Shown here in pieces: positions 1-11,200 of a stretch of DNA of 64,000 nt (position 1 is the first letter of the stretch; each line of letters starts with the position of its first letter). The notes below the pieces were generated by a model that saw only the letters and a list, made by a program, of their open reading frames with translations, ran no database searches and was not told the DNA's origin. Made by a program: the position numbers and the translations under genes. The stretch is from Vitis vinifera (Eukaryota; Streptophyta; Magnoliopsida; Vitales; Vitaceae): positions 17,803,501 through 17,867,500 of the forward strand of contig NC_081812.1 of NCBI RefSeq assembly GCF_030704535.1. The letters run 5' to 3'.

Positions 1-88
1 AAACTAAAATGTAAAAAGTGAAAATTATAAAGGTCACAAGTGTTGGGGCATAAACATCATAGAATAAATAGAATAGAAAACAACTTAC

Positions 89-2164
89 CACACTGTCAAT
101 AGAAACACCCAATATTTCTGTGTTTAACTTCTCAAACTCTTCATAGCGGTCACTGAAAGCAGTGATCTCTGCAAAATGGTTTAGGAAGGGGATAAAATAG
201 ATTCAGCATCCCCCATGCGAATGCGAGAAAAAGAAAAAACAAAAAGACGAGATTCAGTGCCCACAACTATCAAATTTCAACTGACATTTTCATACATCAA
301 ACTGACCTGTAGGACAAACAAATGTGAAGTCCAGTGGGTAGAAAAAGAGAATCACATATTTCTTCCCAATATACTCTGAAAGTGTAACCTGAAAGAGCAA
401 GTCCTTAGTCAGGAAAAAATGGATATATATAGTACTACCAACCATTTGGTACCCGATAGAACAACTTGGACCCAACAAAACAATCTAATTTTCCCACAGC
501 CAAAACTATTACGCAAATTCAACCAAATATCTATATTGCATTTTCAAAGACAGGTGCAGTTCAATACAGGTGTACAAACCTGATTCAGCTCACACTAGTA
601 TAGTGTGCCGAATCAACTAAAGTTCAGAAAATATGAAACAACTAATTCAGTTACAATGGCACATGTGCATGCACACACACTGCACAACCATATGTATATG
701 TATATGTATATATAATGAAATAAGCTACAACAAAACTAAATTTCATTTTACCTTATAAAAAGTGTGTGCACGCTTATATCTATATGTGCATGTATACATA
801 ATGAAACAAAATAAAACGAAAATAGATATCATGTTATCATGTAAATGAGTGAATAATTATTACTAAGAAAGTAATACTTTGTAGCCCTTAGTATGAGAAT
901 GAAATTGTAGATATGTAAGCTGCCAATGAATCTCTCTATTTATATTTACATCCCTCCACAAGCAAAACCTGTACCTCAGAAAGGAGATAGAGCAAATATT
1001 TAATAATCTAATTTGCTGCAGACAATTCAATGTGCTTTCAATAAAAAAACACCCAATGTATAGAAACCTTTATAGTAATTGTGGCTTGCGACTTTAAATG
1101 TTACTATATTTTCACAACATTGCTCTTCTATAGATACCTTGATGAACTCCTGATCAAAAACAGCTTCTGCCTCAAAATCCGGTGCCTTATTCCCAACCAG
1201 TGGAGCTTCACTCTGTAAAACAAGAAATCAAATGGAACTAAAATAAAAATTAAAAATAAAAGTTACACAGTAGCCAAGTCAGCTGACAGATGTGATAAGG
1301 AAATTGAAACTCTGATCATTTAAGTAGATCTATTTTCCAATCTAGTTTCAAGTTACATTAATGATTAATGCTTAGCAGAGAAAATCAGCCATTATGTGAA
1401 TGTGATTCACATATGATATGTAATCCCATAATTCGGAATATTAGGAGCCTGAGTAGCCACATGATTAACTTAAAACTCGTGTCAGAAACCTAATTTAAGG
1501 GTTTAGTGGTTTAGATCAACTCTGATGACACGCTGTTTTTATCCCAATTAATGCAGCATATTAGCACTGCAAAGTTGAATGGAATAAGCTCATAATGACA
1601 TAAAAGTTATAGACCGAAAGGAAGTAACCCGAATGCATAAACGCATTCTACAAAACCTCGATTCTTTGTTTGTTTGTCGAGAAAGCGTAGGGAAACGAGA
1701 GAAACATAAGAAGAACCTACTCTCAGAGGAATTACAGATAAGATTTAAATTTTGACATAATATGGTTTTCAACCATCGTATCCGCAACCAAACAAGGGGC
1801 ATTTTCACGAGAAGTACATCCAAATGGAAATCGCAAAACCTCGGAAGCTAGTGAGTCTAAACCGCATTGACGGAAGTACCAAAAATCCACCACAGGTAGT
1901 GAAAATAAGAGCAATAGAGCCAAGGAAAATACTTACAGCCCTGACAACGAGGCTACGTCTGGAGTGAGAGCCACGGGAGGAAATGGAGCGGGGGACCGGA
2001 GATTGAAAGGGCTTGCGCAGAGGATTGAAGGAATTGGGGATGGTTAGGGTTTGGGGAGAGAGGGGCTTGGAAAATGAAGCCACGGTGGATAGGGATTTGG
2101 AAGGAAAAGCCCTGGGGTTGGAAGAGAGGAGAGTGGTGGGGGTTGAAGGAGCCGAGCAGGCCAT
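89..2164 (-). CDS. BAS1: Chloroplast 2-Cys peroxiredoxin (BAS1 type), 3' end beyond left edge
   Basis: Thiol peroxidase of the chloroplast stroma that reduces hydrogen peroxide and alkyl hydroperoxides, using NTRC or thioredoxins as reductant. Four exons are visible on the minus strand: 2164-1937, 1212-1138, 388-307 and 168-89, all with GT-AG borders and compatible phases. Exon 1 (76 codons from an ATG) is Ser/Arg/Pro-rich and acid-poor, as expected of a plastid transit peptide, and ends VVRA before the mature start [13 protein letters not shown]. The peroxidatic cysteine is in FVCPT (about residue 126), preceded by FFYPLDFTF. The last visible exon ends VSIDSV. The remaining exons, with the resolving cysteine, lie beyond base 1. 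The reading is intact over about 155 residues. The family assignment is secure; whether it matches Arabidopsis 2CPA or 2CPB is not decidable here. Confidence 0.94.
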
Positions 2165-2189
2165 CGGAGATAGAACAAGGCAGTAGCTT

Positions 2190-3480
2190 CCCTCCTCTCT
2201 CTTACAGTCTTGCAGTCTTTAGGGATGAGGAATGGTTAGACGAGAGGATAAGTAGGCAGTGTGTCTGTGGTTTGGTGGGGGTTTTAGATGCCCGGCTGAC
2301 CCGCACCCTATGCTCTGGATCTTCGGCCCAACCGTAAATACAGCTTTATTCCTAATATTACCTGCCTTTCTAAATGACATCTCTAACCTCTCTCCGCACC
2401 AATTATTTATGTCTACCATGGGAAGAGACAAAAAATTTCAAAATGCCAAAAAAAAATTTTGGAAGAAAAAATATAAAACTTCTCTCTAGTTCTTTTATAG
2501 ACCCAAAAAATAAATGGTCGCAAGAAGGGAAAAAAAAAATCTTGAACAACAAAAATTTAAACACTTCGATATTTTCTTTTTCTTTTTCTTTAACATTTAA
2601 TTTTCTAAAATTATCAAGAATCAAATATATTCAAAATTATGAGAAAAAAATTGCAAGGAAAATATTATTTTATATTTTTTAAAAGAGGTTAAAAAATATT
2701 TAAAAATATACTTTTTTTCCAACTTTTTTTTTTCTTTTTAAATAAAATTAGAAAGAACAAACGTTTGATTTTTTACACTGATAATATGAAAAAGGTTTTT
2801 AATTCTTAAAATAGTAAAATTGTATTTATAGATAATATAATTATATCTCTCTCTCTCTCTTTTACATAAACAATCAAATACAAAAATTTGTATGATTTTT
2901 TCTTTTAAATTTTCATTCATTTTATTTTTCCTTCTAATTCATTTATCCTAAAAAGATTAAAACGTATTTTGTTTTTTTTTTCCTCGATTTTTTTTCATAA
3001 GGCAACTAAAATAAATAAATAAATAATTAATTATTTTTGTAATTTTCAAATATCATAATATTAAGATTATGATTGTCAAGTAATTTATATTTTACTTCAT
3101 GGCTCATAATGTCCAATATTTCAAAGATGTGAAATTTCTTAGATAAATAGAATACATCTAAAAAAGAGTGAATAAATTTATATGAAATGTCTATTATTTA
3201 TTTTAAATCATATTCATTTGAATGGAGCTGAAATTGATTTTATTTTATTTTTTTCAATTTATTTTTCAACAACAAAATTTCTTATTTTAATGTCAGTTGT
3301 TTTCTGTGAAAGAATAATTCACAATTAATCAAAACTTATAAAAACAATAAATAAATATTAATTATAAACTAATTTAAAGTTGGGCTGGTCTCTAGGCGGC
3401 CCAAGATGAAAATTTCAGGCCCTCTAGCCTTTGTCATTCCGATAATCCTCAAATTGGAGATAGCATTTTTCTCTCTCAAA
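2190..3480. other. Divergent intergenic spacer between peroxiredoxin and mTERF genes
   Basis: AT-rich spacer between two genes transcribed away from each other, so it should hold both promoters. It contains homopolymer A/T tracts, a short CT microsatellite at about 2846-2860 and an ATAA/TAAA-rich stretch near 3005-3030. No coding sequence is recognisable. Confidence 0.6.
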
Positions 3481-3588
3481 TCTCCAAATCTCCAGATCAT
3501 CGTTGAAGCCTTATCCATCTCTTCTAGACTCACACCCACTTCTTAAATCTTCTCCAACCAGTATACAACACTTTCCCTCCAGCCAAAC

Positions 3589-3594
3589 ATGTAG
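3589..3594 (+). promoter_or_regulatory. Start-stop upstream ORF (ATGTAG) in the mTERF leader
   Basis: An ATG followed at once by TAG lies 10 bases before the chosen start codon of the mTERF gene, in a different frame. If the leader starts upstream of it, as the CT-rich sequence from about 3460 suggests, ribosomes would meet a minimal AUG-stop element just before the main start. AUG-stop elements are known in plants to stall ribosomes; function here is inferred. Confidence 0.45.
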
Positions 3595-3604
3595 CAATCA
3601 GACA

Positions 3605-4612
3605 ATGCAAGAAACCATCCACCTTTCCTCCAAACACAGCTCCTTTCCCAAATCCCATGTTCTCCATTCCCACCATGATTTTTCTACACTTTCCCGCCCC
3701 AGAATCATCCACTTCCCCATCCTTTCCTCAAAAACTTCAATCACCATCCCACCCAAACCCTCCAAATCCCCAGAACTCCCTTCCATATCCCCACCTTCCT
3801 CTCCCGACCCTCCCGACCCTCACTCCCAATTCGAAGAAAAAATGCTCTACCTCGACTCCATCGGCCTCGATCTCTTCTCTCTCATCAACGACCATCCTCC
3901 CATCGTCTGCGCATCCCTCGACGACATCAAATCCACTGTTGATTTCTTGTACTCCATGGGCTTTACCGCGCTAGAGTTCTGCCGCATCTGCGGCATGTGC
4001 CCGGAGATTCTCAACTCCCGCGTTTCGGACATCGTTCCCGTTTTCACCTTTCTCCTCCGCGAAGCCCGAGTGGACGGCTCCGATTTGCGCCGCGTGGTTA
4101 ACCGGCGCCCCAGATTGCTCGCTTGTAATGTCAAGAACCGCCTCCGCCCCACCCTCTATTTCCTCCAGAGCATAGGCATTTCAGAGGTAAACAAACACAC
4201 CAATTTGTTATCATGCAGCGTTGAAGAAAAGCTGATACCCAGAATTGATTACTTAGAAAAAATTGGGTTTTCGAAACGGGACGCAGTTTCCATGGTCCGG
4301 AGGTTTCCCCAACTATTCAACCACAGTATTAAAGATAATTTGGAGCCCAAATTCAATTACTTCGTGGTGGAAATGGGTAGGGAACTGAGAGAGCTGAAGG
4401 AGTTCCCACAGTACTTCTCATTTAGTTTGGAGAATAGGATAAAGCCTAGGCACCAGTGTTGTGTGGAAAAAGGGGTGTGCTTTCCTCTCCCTATAATGTT
4501 AAAGACCACTGAAGCCAAGTTTCATGGTCGATTGGAGGTATGTTGTAATTCTTCGGGGCCTTTGAGAACTTCTCCTCTGTGGTGTACAAATTGTGATGTT
4601 AATTCAAAATAG
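3605..4612 (+). CDS. Plastid mTERF-domain protein, probable EMB3114-type
   Basis: Intronless gene for 335 residues. mTERF proteins are helical-repeat nucleic-acid-binding proteins that act in organelle transcription, splicing or translation. The frame stays open upstream to a TTG at 3503, but the first ATG is at 3605. Residues 1-75 are Ser/Pro/His-rich with few acidic residues, as in a plastid transit peptide. From about residue 78 come repeated roughly 30-residue units with the typical Leu/Pro pattern: LYLDSIGL, MCPEILNS, RRPRLLACNV, LLSCSVEEKL, RFPQLFNHSI and EFPQYFSFSLENRIKPRH. The neighbouring E2F gene matches the Arabidopsis order mTERF (At2g36000, EMB3114) then E2FA, which supports that orthology. 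SOLDAT10 (At2g03050) is the main alternative. The C-terminal tail after residue 310 is Cys/Ser-rich and outside the repeats. Confidence 0.88.
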   Translation: MQETIHLSSKHSSFPKSHVLHSHHDFSTLSRPRIIHFPILSSKTSITIPPKPSKSPELPSISPPSSPDPPDPHSQFEEKMLYLDSIGLDLFSLINDHPPIVCASLDDIKSTVDFLYSMGFTALEFCRICGMCPEILNSRVSDIVPVFTFLLREARVDGSDLRRVVNRRPRLLACNVKNRLRPTLYFLQSIGISEVNKHTNLLSCSVEEKLIPRIDYLEKIGFSKRDAVSMVRRFPQLFNHSIKDNLEPKFNYFVVEMGRELRELKEFPQYFSFSLENRIKPRHQCCVEKGVCFPLPIMLKTTEAKFHGRLEVCCNSSGPLRTSPLWCTNCDVNSK

Positions 4613-7600
4613 AGTCATTCCGTTTATATGCCTTCACTTTCAGTAGTCTTTTCGCCATAGACTTGATCACGTGTTTTAATCCATTGATGATTCATAGTTT
4701 TTCTAGCAACAATTTTCAGGTGCTCACGTCCTGAATAAGTACTTTTCTTCCTTAGGTTGACAATTGCATGAATGTTGATGTCCCTCTTCCTTTCTGGTGA
4801 GATCGAAGGGTTCACTCTTGTGCTGATTTTTGCTTTTGTTTTTAGTTTAACCTAATGTTGGTTATTTAGCATTTCAGGCTACACTGGTCTATCTAAGCAC
4901 ATCTTTACTAAGCTTTCGAGTAATGGAGAGGAAATGTAATCATTTTAATTAAATTATAGATTATAGATATGAAATGAAATGACAAAATTATCCTCCTCTT
5001 CGATCTTTCAGCCTAGCCAATCCAAACCGAAATCCTCTTCTTCGACTTAATTTCGTGGTTTTTATTTATTTTTTCAATATTAAAAAAGAATTTGGAAAGA
5101 AAATGGAGGGGAAGGAGAGAGTTAGGGTTTGGATGGGTGGGTTGAAATTTTGAAGAAAATGTTAGTTTTGTTGTTTTATAGCTACGATTTATCGAAAACA
5201 AGAAGGTTATGAAGAGAGTTTTAAGTGCAGGGATGGAGCCAGAAATGGGCTGTAGGAGGGGGCAAATGTAAACCAGAAAGTAATATTTGGCTTACTGGTC
5301 GGTTGGTTTTGGTTTGAATTTTTTCAAAGTTCAAGTCATGTTTTATTTTTGCGTGTCCCATAGCTAAATCCGCCACTGTTTAAGTGGGTGTGATCTACAA
5401 TTTTTTTTATGAAACATTACCAAAAAGAAGTTAATTACCTTAAATGCTTTTATAGCATTAATTTACTTTTTGTGTGGAGGCCTCACTTTTATGATATTAT
5501 TTAATACATGAATATCCTATATTTATATAGAAAAGCAATGTTGAACCAATAAAATATGTAATAGGTGCATTAACATACACGGTAAGAGAATTCATTGCTT
5601 TGATCATTATGTCATTATATTTCATTTTTATTTTAATATAATATTATATTAAATTAATACAAATATATATATAATAAAATCATTACATTAATCTCAGAGG
5701 TACTCTTGTCCCATTTTTATCGAGGAAGTGAAATGTGTTTCGGTAAAGGGTTTCAAAGGATTTCATTATCAAGAATGTCAAAATTGATATCTTTTATTAA
5801 TTTCAAATTCAAGTAAACATTTGGAAGGAAAGAAAAGATAATTATTCCTATTCATTTAATTCGTCGATGATCAATAAGCCATAACTTGTGGAAGATATGA
5901 TACTTATTGTCACATTGAATTTTTACTTAAATTCTTTTAGAATATTCCTTAGTTTTTATCTTTCACTTCATGTCTATGTATTATCAATTGATTGGTCAAA
6001 ATTCTAACCATAAGAATACGACTTTATGTCCGTATTTGAGCATGAACTCCTAATTGCGTCCATGAGAGCACAATCTATCAATTGTGTTATAAAGAACACA
6101 GTTTTTTATTAGGTTAACTCGTGTTGACATCCCCCGAACAGCTGTTTATAGTTTATTGTATTCACTATAGTGTCTACTTGAGTGGTTAAACTTAAAAGTA
6201 TTATCTATAGTTGGAGCATGCAAGAGTTTTTAACTTTTTACTCACTTATATTTTAGGGTGATGTCGTATGTTTGTTGTTGTTTTCCATTTATCTTGATCA
6301 TGTGTTTAATCTTATACCGACTTTAAAACACGAATTCAAAAGTGGGTTTTTAAAAAATTAGTACAAAAGCAGGACATGAACACCTCAGCACATTCAGAAT
6401 TTGACACACCCATAAGGAAGACATGCTACCGTGTTTATTCAGCCATTCTGTAGTCGAGGAAGGGTAGCCGCTCAAATACATGGGTATGTCGAAAAGATTG
6501 AGTGCTTGATTTGGATGCATTATCATGGGGGTCCTACGGAGGAAACTTCCTAAACCATTTTTATGCTTTAGAGTAACTTGAGTTAGGAAAAAGGAAATCC
6601 ATGAAAGACCGGAGCTCCCACATGACCAATTGCAATTTTTTTTTTTTTTTTTAAGTTGTGCTAGATTGTCAACTTCACATGGATCATGGATCTGTTCGAG
6701 CAACTCTTTCCCACTTCTCACAAACCTCCTCTTTTTTTTCCATGGTAATGCTCAAAGATCGAGACGAGGTTACCGCTTTCATTTTTAAAAAGGTCATAAG
6801 CTGGTGTTACTCCAATTGCATCAAATCTGCTTCATCCTTGCGTTGCTTTCATCATAGTTAGAGAAATGCCAATAGTGGCATTTGGGTGGATGCCACGTCA
6901 TGACCTGCGCAATCACTCTTACGTCTGAGCCGTGGCATCTTCCATCACTATCTAAGTTATTGATAATATGAATAATATGACTCGTTTTTAATCAAAGCCA
7001 AGTAATGCAACTTTAAATGCTCATGGTTGGAGAGACTCTAACAATGAAGGCGACAACTAACAAGGGCTTAATGCCACATGTCTCATATCGGAAGCGATAG
7101 CACCGTTTCTTTATATGCCCAACAGTAACCTCATTTTTAGGGTTTGATGGGACGTGGGGGAAAAGGAGGTGAGTGCCAAATAATCGGCAGCCGTTTGAGA
7201 CAAATAGAAGGCGCGTATCGCCGATTCGAAGCAACATATTTTGTTTTTTCTACCCTTCTTTTTATCATTTTAAAACTGATGCCCCTAATTTTGCTCTAAT
7301 TTTTATAACGTCACTCACTTTCTTTCCTTTGTAGTTTTTTTATTTTTTATTTAAATAAATAACATTCTCTTTGAACCCATGCTCCAGGAAATCAACCTAC
7401 ACCAGGATTTTTATCCGTTTCCGACCACTGCCACATCCTAAATAAAAAAATCATTTGCTAAGAAATGCTTGGATTTGACCGGGAATATTTGGCACAGATG
7501 ATGGATGATTATGAGATAAACTACTTTAGACAATACGACACATTCAGTGAAATTAACCCTTTCACGTCCTTGTACTGTAGTTCTTTGTCCAATTCCATTT

Positions 7601-8060
7601 TTGTGCGTAAAAAACAAACTTGACAATACTGAAATTTAACGGTCACTTTTTTTGCTTAACTCTATTTAAATTACAAACAAAAATAGACATGTTACAATAT
7701 GTTGATTAATCAAGAAAAAACGAACTTTAGTCCGTAGTCCATCTCTATCGCATGAGAATAAGTGAAAAAAGTGTCAGGATAAATAAGTATTTTAATTCTA
7801 ATTTAATCACGAAGCTTAAAATCAAAGAAAACTTACCTCTTATATTATAAAGTATGAGATGTTAAAATTAAATTCAAATTGCATTTGTCTTCTTAACACC
7901 ATTGTAATGCAACAAACAAACCGAAAATATGTTTTAAAATATATTTTCAAATTTAATTTAAATACAGACCGCGGGGCAATACGAGAAAATGAAAGTATAA
8001 AAGAAAGGCAAGGGGGGAAAGAACATAAAAACATGAAAAATAAGGGGCAAGAATAGAAAA
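4613..8060. other. Intergenic spacer, mostly AT-rich, one MITE
   Basis: Between the mTERF stop and the E2F leader. It holds the mTERF 3' untranslated region, the 151-bp MITE listed separately, a T-run at about 6637-6654 and less AT-rich patches at 6360-6860 and 7000-7240. Short open frames in those patches show no recognisable domain. I see no supportable gene. Confidence 0.5.
5228..5378. mobile_element. hAT-type MITE with 8-bp target duplication
   Basis: A 151-bp element starting CAGGGATGGAGCCAG and ending with the inverted counterpart CTAAATCCGCCACTG, an imperfect terminal inverted repeat of the CAGNGGCGGA kind common in plant hAT MITEs. It is flanked by exact copies of TTTAAGTG at 5220-5227 and 5379-5386, and an 8-bp duplication is the hAT hallmark. 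It has no coding capacity, so it must have moved with a transposase supplied elsewhere. The perfect duplication suggests a fairly recent insertion. Confidence 0.8.
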
Positions 8061-8274
8061 AAGTGAATAATAGTTTTGGTCAGTGCTCCAATTCCCTCCA
8101 CATCTATCCGAACTAAAATTCCCTCCTTCCCTCGTTTTCTGCTCTCGCTTCCCCTTACTTTCCCCCAAAACCCTCTCTCTCTCTCCTCCGATCCTCTCCA
8201 ATTTCACCAAACCCTAGCAATCGCTCCTTCCTCTCTTCCACACGCATCTCTCCGCTTCCATCGCCTAATCTTCC

Positions 8275-11200
8275 ATGTCTGGACCTCGAGCTCCCACCCG
8301 CTCCGCGCCTCCGCCGCCTTCCTCTGGTCAGATCCTGCGGCCGATGAAGCGTCACCTCCCCTTCACGTCTACCAAGCCGCCGTTCGTCCCTCCTGACGAT
8401 TACCACCGGTTTTCGTCTGCCGATGCTCACGGGGTTGCCAATCACGAACCTGAAGGCATTGTCGTCAAGTCCCCTGTGAGCTTGATGTTTCTCTTTGCGA
8501 ATTGGATGTTTTTTGGGATTGTATTGAATTCAAATTTTGTTGACATTACTTTTAAATGTTTTGGTTTGATAATTTTATTCTGATTTTCGAGTGCTTGGGC
8601 TTGCGCATTTCGCGATCTATGTGTTTCTTGGTAATTTCGCAGAGATGGAGTTTGGCGCCTACAAAAAGATTTGAGTTTGGTATTGCACCGAACAGCTTGA
8701 TATTATCTTTGTGCTAGTTTGATTTGGAAAAGCAACGGTTGCGAAGAAAAAAAAACAAAAGGAAAATAAGAAAGATGTTAAACAACTGGAGTGTCATCTG
8801 TGCAGAATGAGTAAAATTAGTGAATGATTCAAATTCAAAATATTTTTTATGTGAAGTGAGTTTATGGATGAACTTGCAAGCTTCTTTTAGATGTTATGCC
8901 TTATTGAACTGTGAATTGTAAGACTAATGCCTTTGTTTGTAAATTAATGTAAAGGATTGGGTTGGATATACATACCAAGGGTTCAGGGAGAGGTTGAAGA
9001 TGATAGTTCTTTGGAATTTAAATCTGCACAAGGCTTAGCTGGCTTCTCTATTTTGGATTATATCATATTAAGTTGCATAAATTTAATTTCTTGTCCCTAT
9101 CTTGCATTGGTGAAAACCGGGTAGTTGGTTTAAGAGGGATTTTTTTTCTTTTTTCCTGAAATCAGATCTGATTAAATTGCTGTGGCTTTCTCTTTATAAT
9201 GACTTAATGAGTTGTTCAGGTTGGCTTTTATTTCTCCTTTTATGATTATGCATTTTTAATTCTTTAAATTTTTTTCATAAATTTGTGCAAGGTTTATGGT
9301 ATTGTAGCACACAGAAGTTTAAGCAAAGTTTTACCATATACATTCTGTTTGAATTAATGATGCAATCATTGTCCTAGATGATACTTGTGCTTTCTTTGAG
9401 TGAAATCTTTGCCTGGGCACTTGAGATGCTGCCAAAGGGAATCACAAGTATATGCTTTGTTAACGTCAATTGGCTGTGAAGAAAGTTTATTGTGGATTAC
9501 CTTGCTTGATGCTTGAATTGTTTTATAAAAATTGTGCTTGGTTTTTCTCTTTATCTTTTTTTATTTTATTTTCTTGGATTTTGTTGAAAATCCTTTTATG
9601 ATTTGTTGTGGTTGAAAATTGTCCTTGTCATTTTCCTTATTAGACTTAATGCATTCAAAATGATCTTCAGTAAAAAACTGTATGATTCCTTTACCGTTTG
9701 AAGATCTTTTGATTTTAGTTTACTAATCATGAGTTAATTACAGGCATTATGACGTTGACTTATATGTAGTCTTGAAGCATAATCATGTACAGTTGTGTTG
9801 CACTTTCTGTTATAGTCACTAATATTTCTCAGTTCTACACACCATAGGTGAGGGTGTATGCCAAGGTCCAAAAGATATTGTGGTTAATGTGTCTCCTATA
9901 TTTCAATCATTGTTAAAGTTTGCTGCCCAAATCAATGCTTGTACCCCATTATGTCATATTATCATAAACTGGATCTGTTGTGACTATTAAAAGAAAGAAT
10001 ATCATGGTCAGTTTGTCCTCTGTATGTCACTAATTTCAATTCTACAAACAAATTGCTGTTTCTCAGCAATTGAAGCGGAAAAGTGCAATGGATGACAATG
10101 AAGTCGGATCTAGTGAATGGACTGCCAGTCCTGGATATGCTGATGCAGGTAACAGTCCCTTTCGAACTCCTGTTTCTGGAAAAGGGGGAAGGATATACAG
10201 CAAGTCAAAGGTCTCAAAGGGCAATGTATGTGGACCTCAGACCCCTGTGTCAAATGCTGGTGAGAAATGTTATCCAATATCTTTGTAGTAATTTCTCATT
10301 TGTGATCAGGATACTATGATACGAACTTTAGTGAAAAAATAGTCTGGGAAATAGATTGTGTTAGATGGTTCAAATCAGATGCTTTCCCCCAGCATAAATG
10401 TATTTTCAGAGTGCAGTTCATACTCCACAGGGCACAAAGGAAAAGAATCTCATTAGATGGTTTCTGTTTAACTTGCAGGTTCCCCTTCTACTCTTACTCC
10501 AGCTGGCAACTGCCGCTATGACAGTTCGCTAGGTAATATTTGAAAGTGATTGCATCTAAGATTAGTTCTTTATATTTAACTAGATGCTACTTTAAGCTCT
10601 CATATGTGGTGTGAGTGACAATAATGTGCCACAACTTCTCAGGTCTTTTAACAAAAAAGTTCATCAATTTGATCAAGCATGCAGAGGATGGTATTCTTGA
10701 CCTAAACAAAGCTGCTGAGACTTTGGAGGTGTTCATTTTTCTATTTAAGTACATGTATAATATAAATTACATGCTATTTTAATTTAAGGTCTTTTATACA
10801 AACAGGTTCAGAAGAGGCGGATATATGACATAACAAATGTTCTGGAAGGAATTGGTCTCATTGAAAAGAAGCTCAAGAACAGGATCCGCTGGAAGTAATC
10901 CTGAAATATTTTATATCTCTAAAAATTTGACTGCTTTTATCTTAGGTTTGAGTTGAGATTTTAGCAAGCATTTGGAGAACATGTAACTCATCTAAGCATT
11001 GGTTGAATGATTGATTAGGGGGCTTGATGTTTCAAGGCCAGGGGAGGTTGATGATGATGTCACCATTTTACAGGTATAAAAATGTATATTGGTTGATTGC
11101 CATGTAAACGCTTGGGACTAGGTTTATCTTGATTTATGAAAATCATCACATGATCTCTTGTTCATTATGTAATATTAACCATGATATGAAACAAAAAAAC

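Noticed and set aside
3503-3604. Upstream extension of the mTERF frame to a TTG
   Set aside because: No ATG in this stretch; the transit-peptide-like sequence is complete from the ATG at 3605.
6350-6861. Open frames on both strands with a RSGKEL-like peptide
   Set aside because: Too short and without a second supporting motif; not enough to call a gene or an element.
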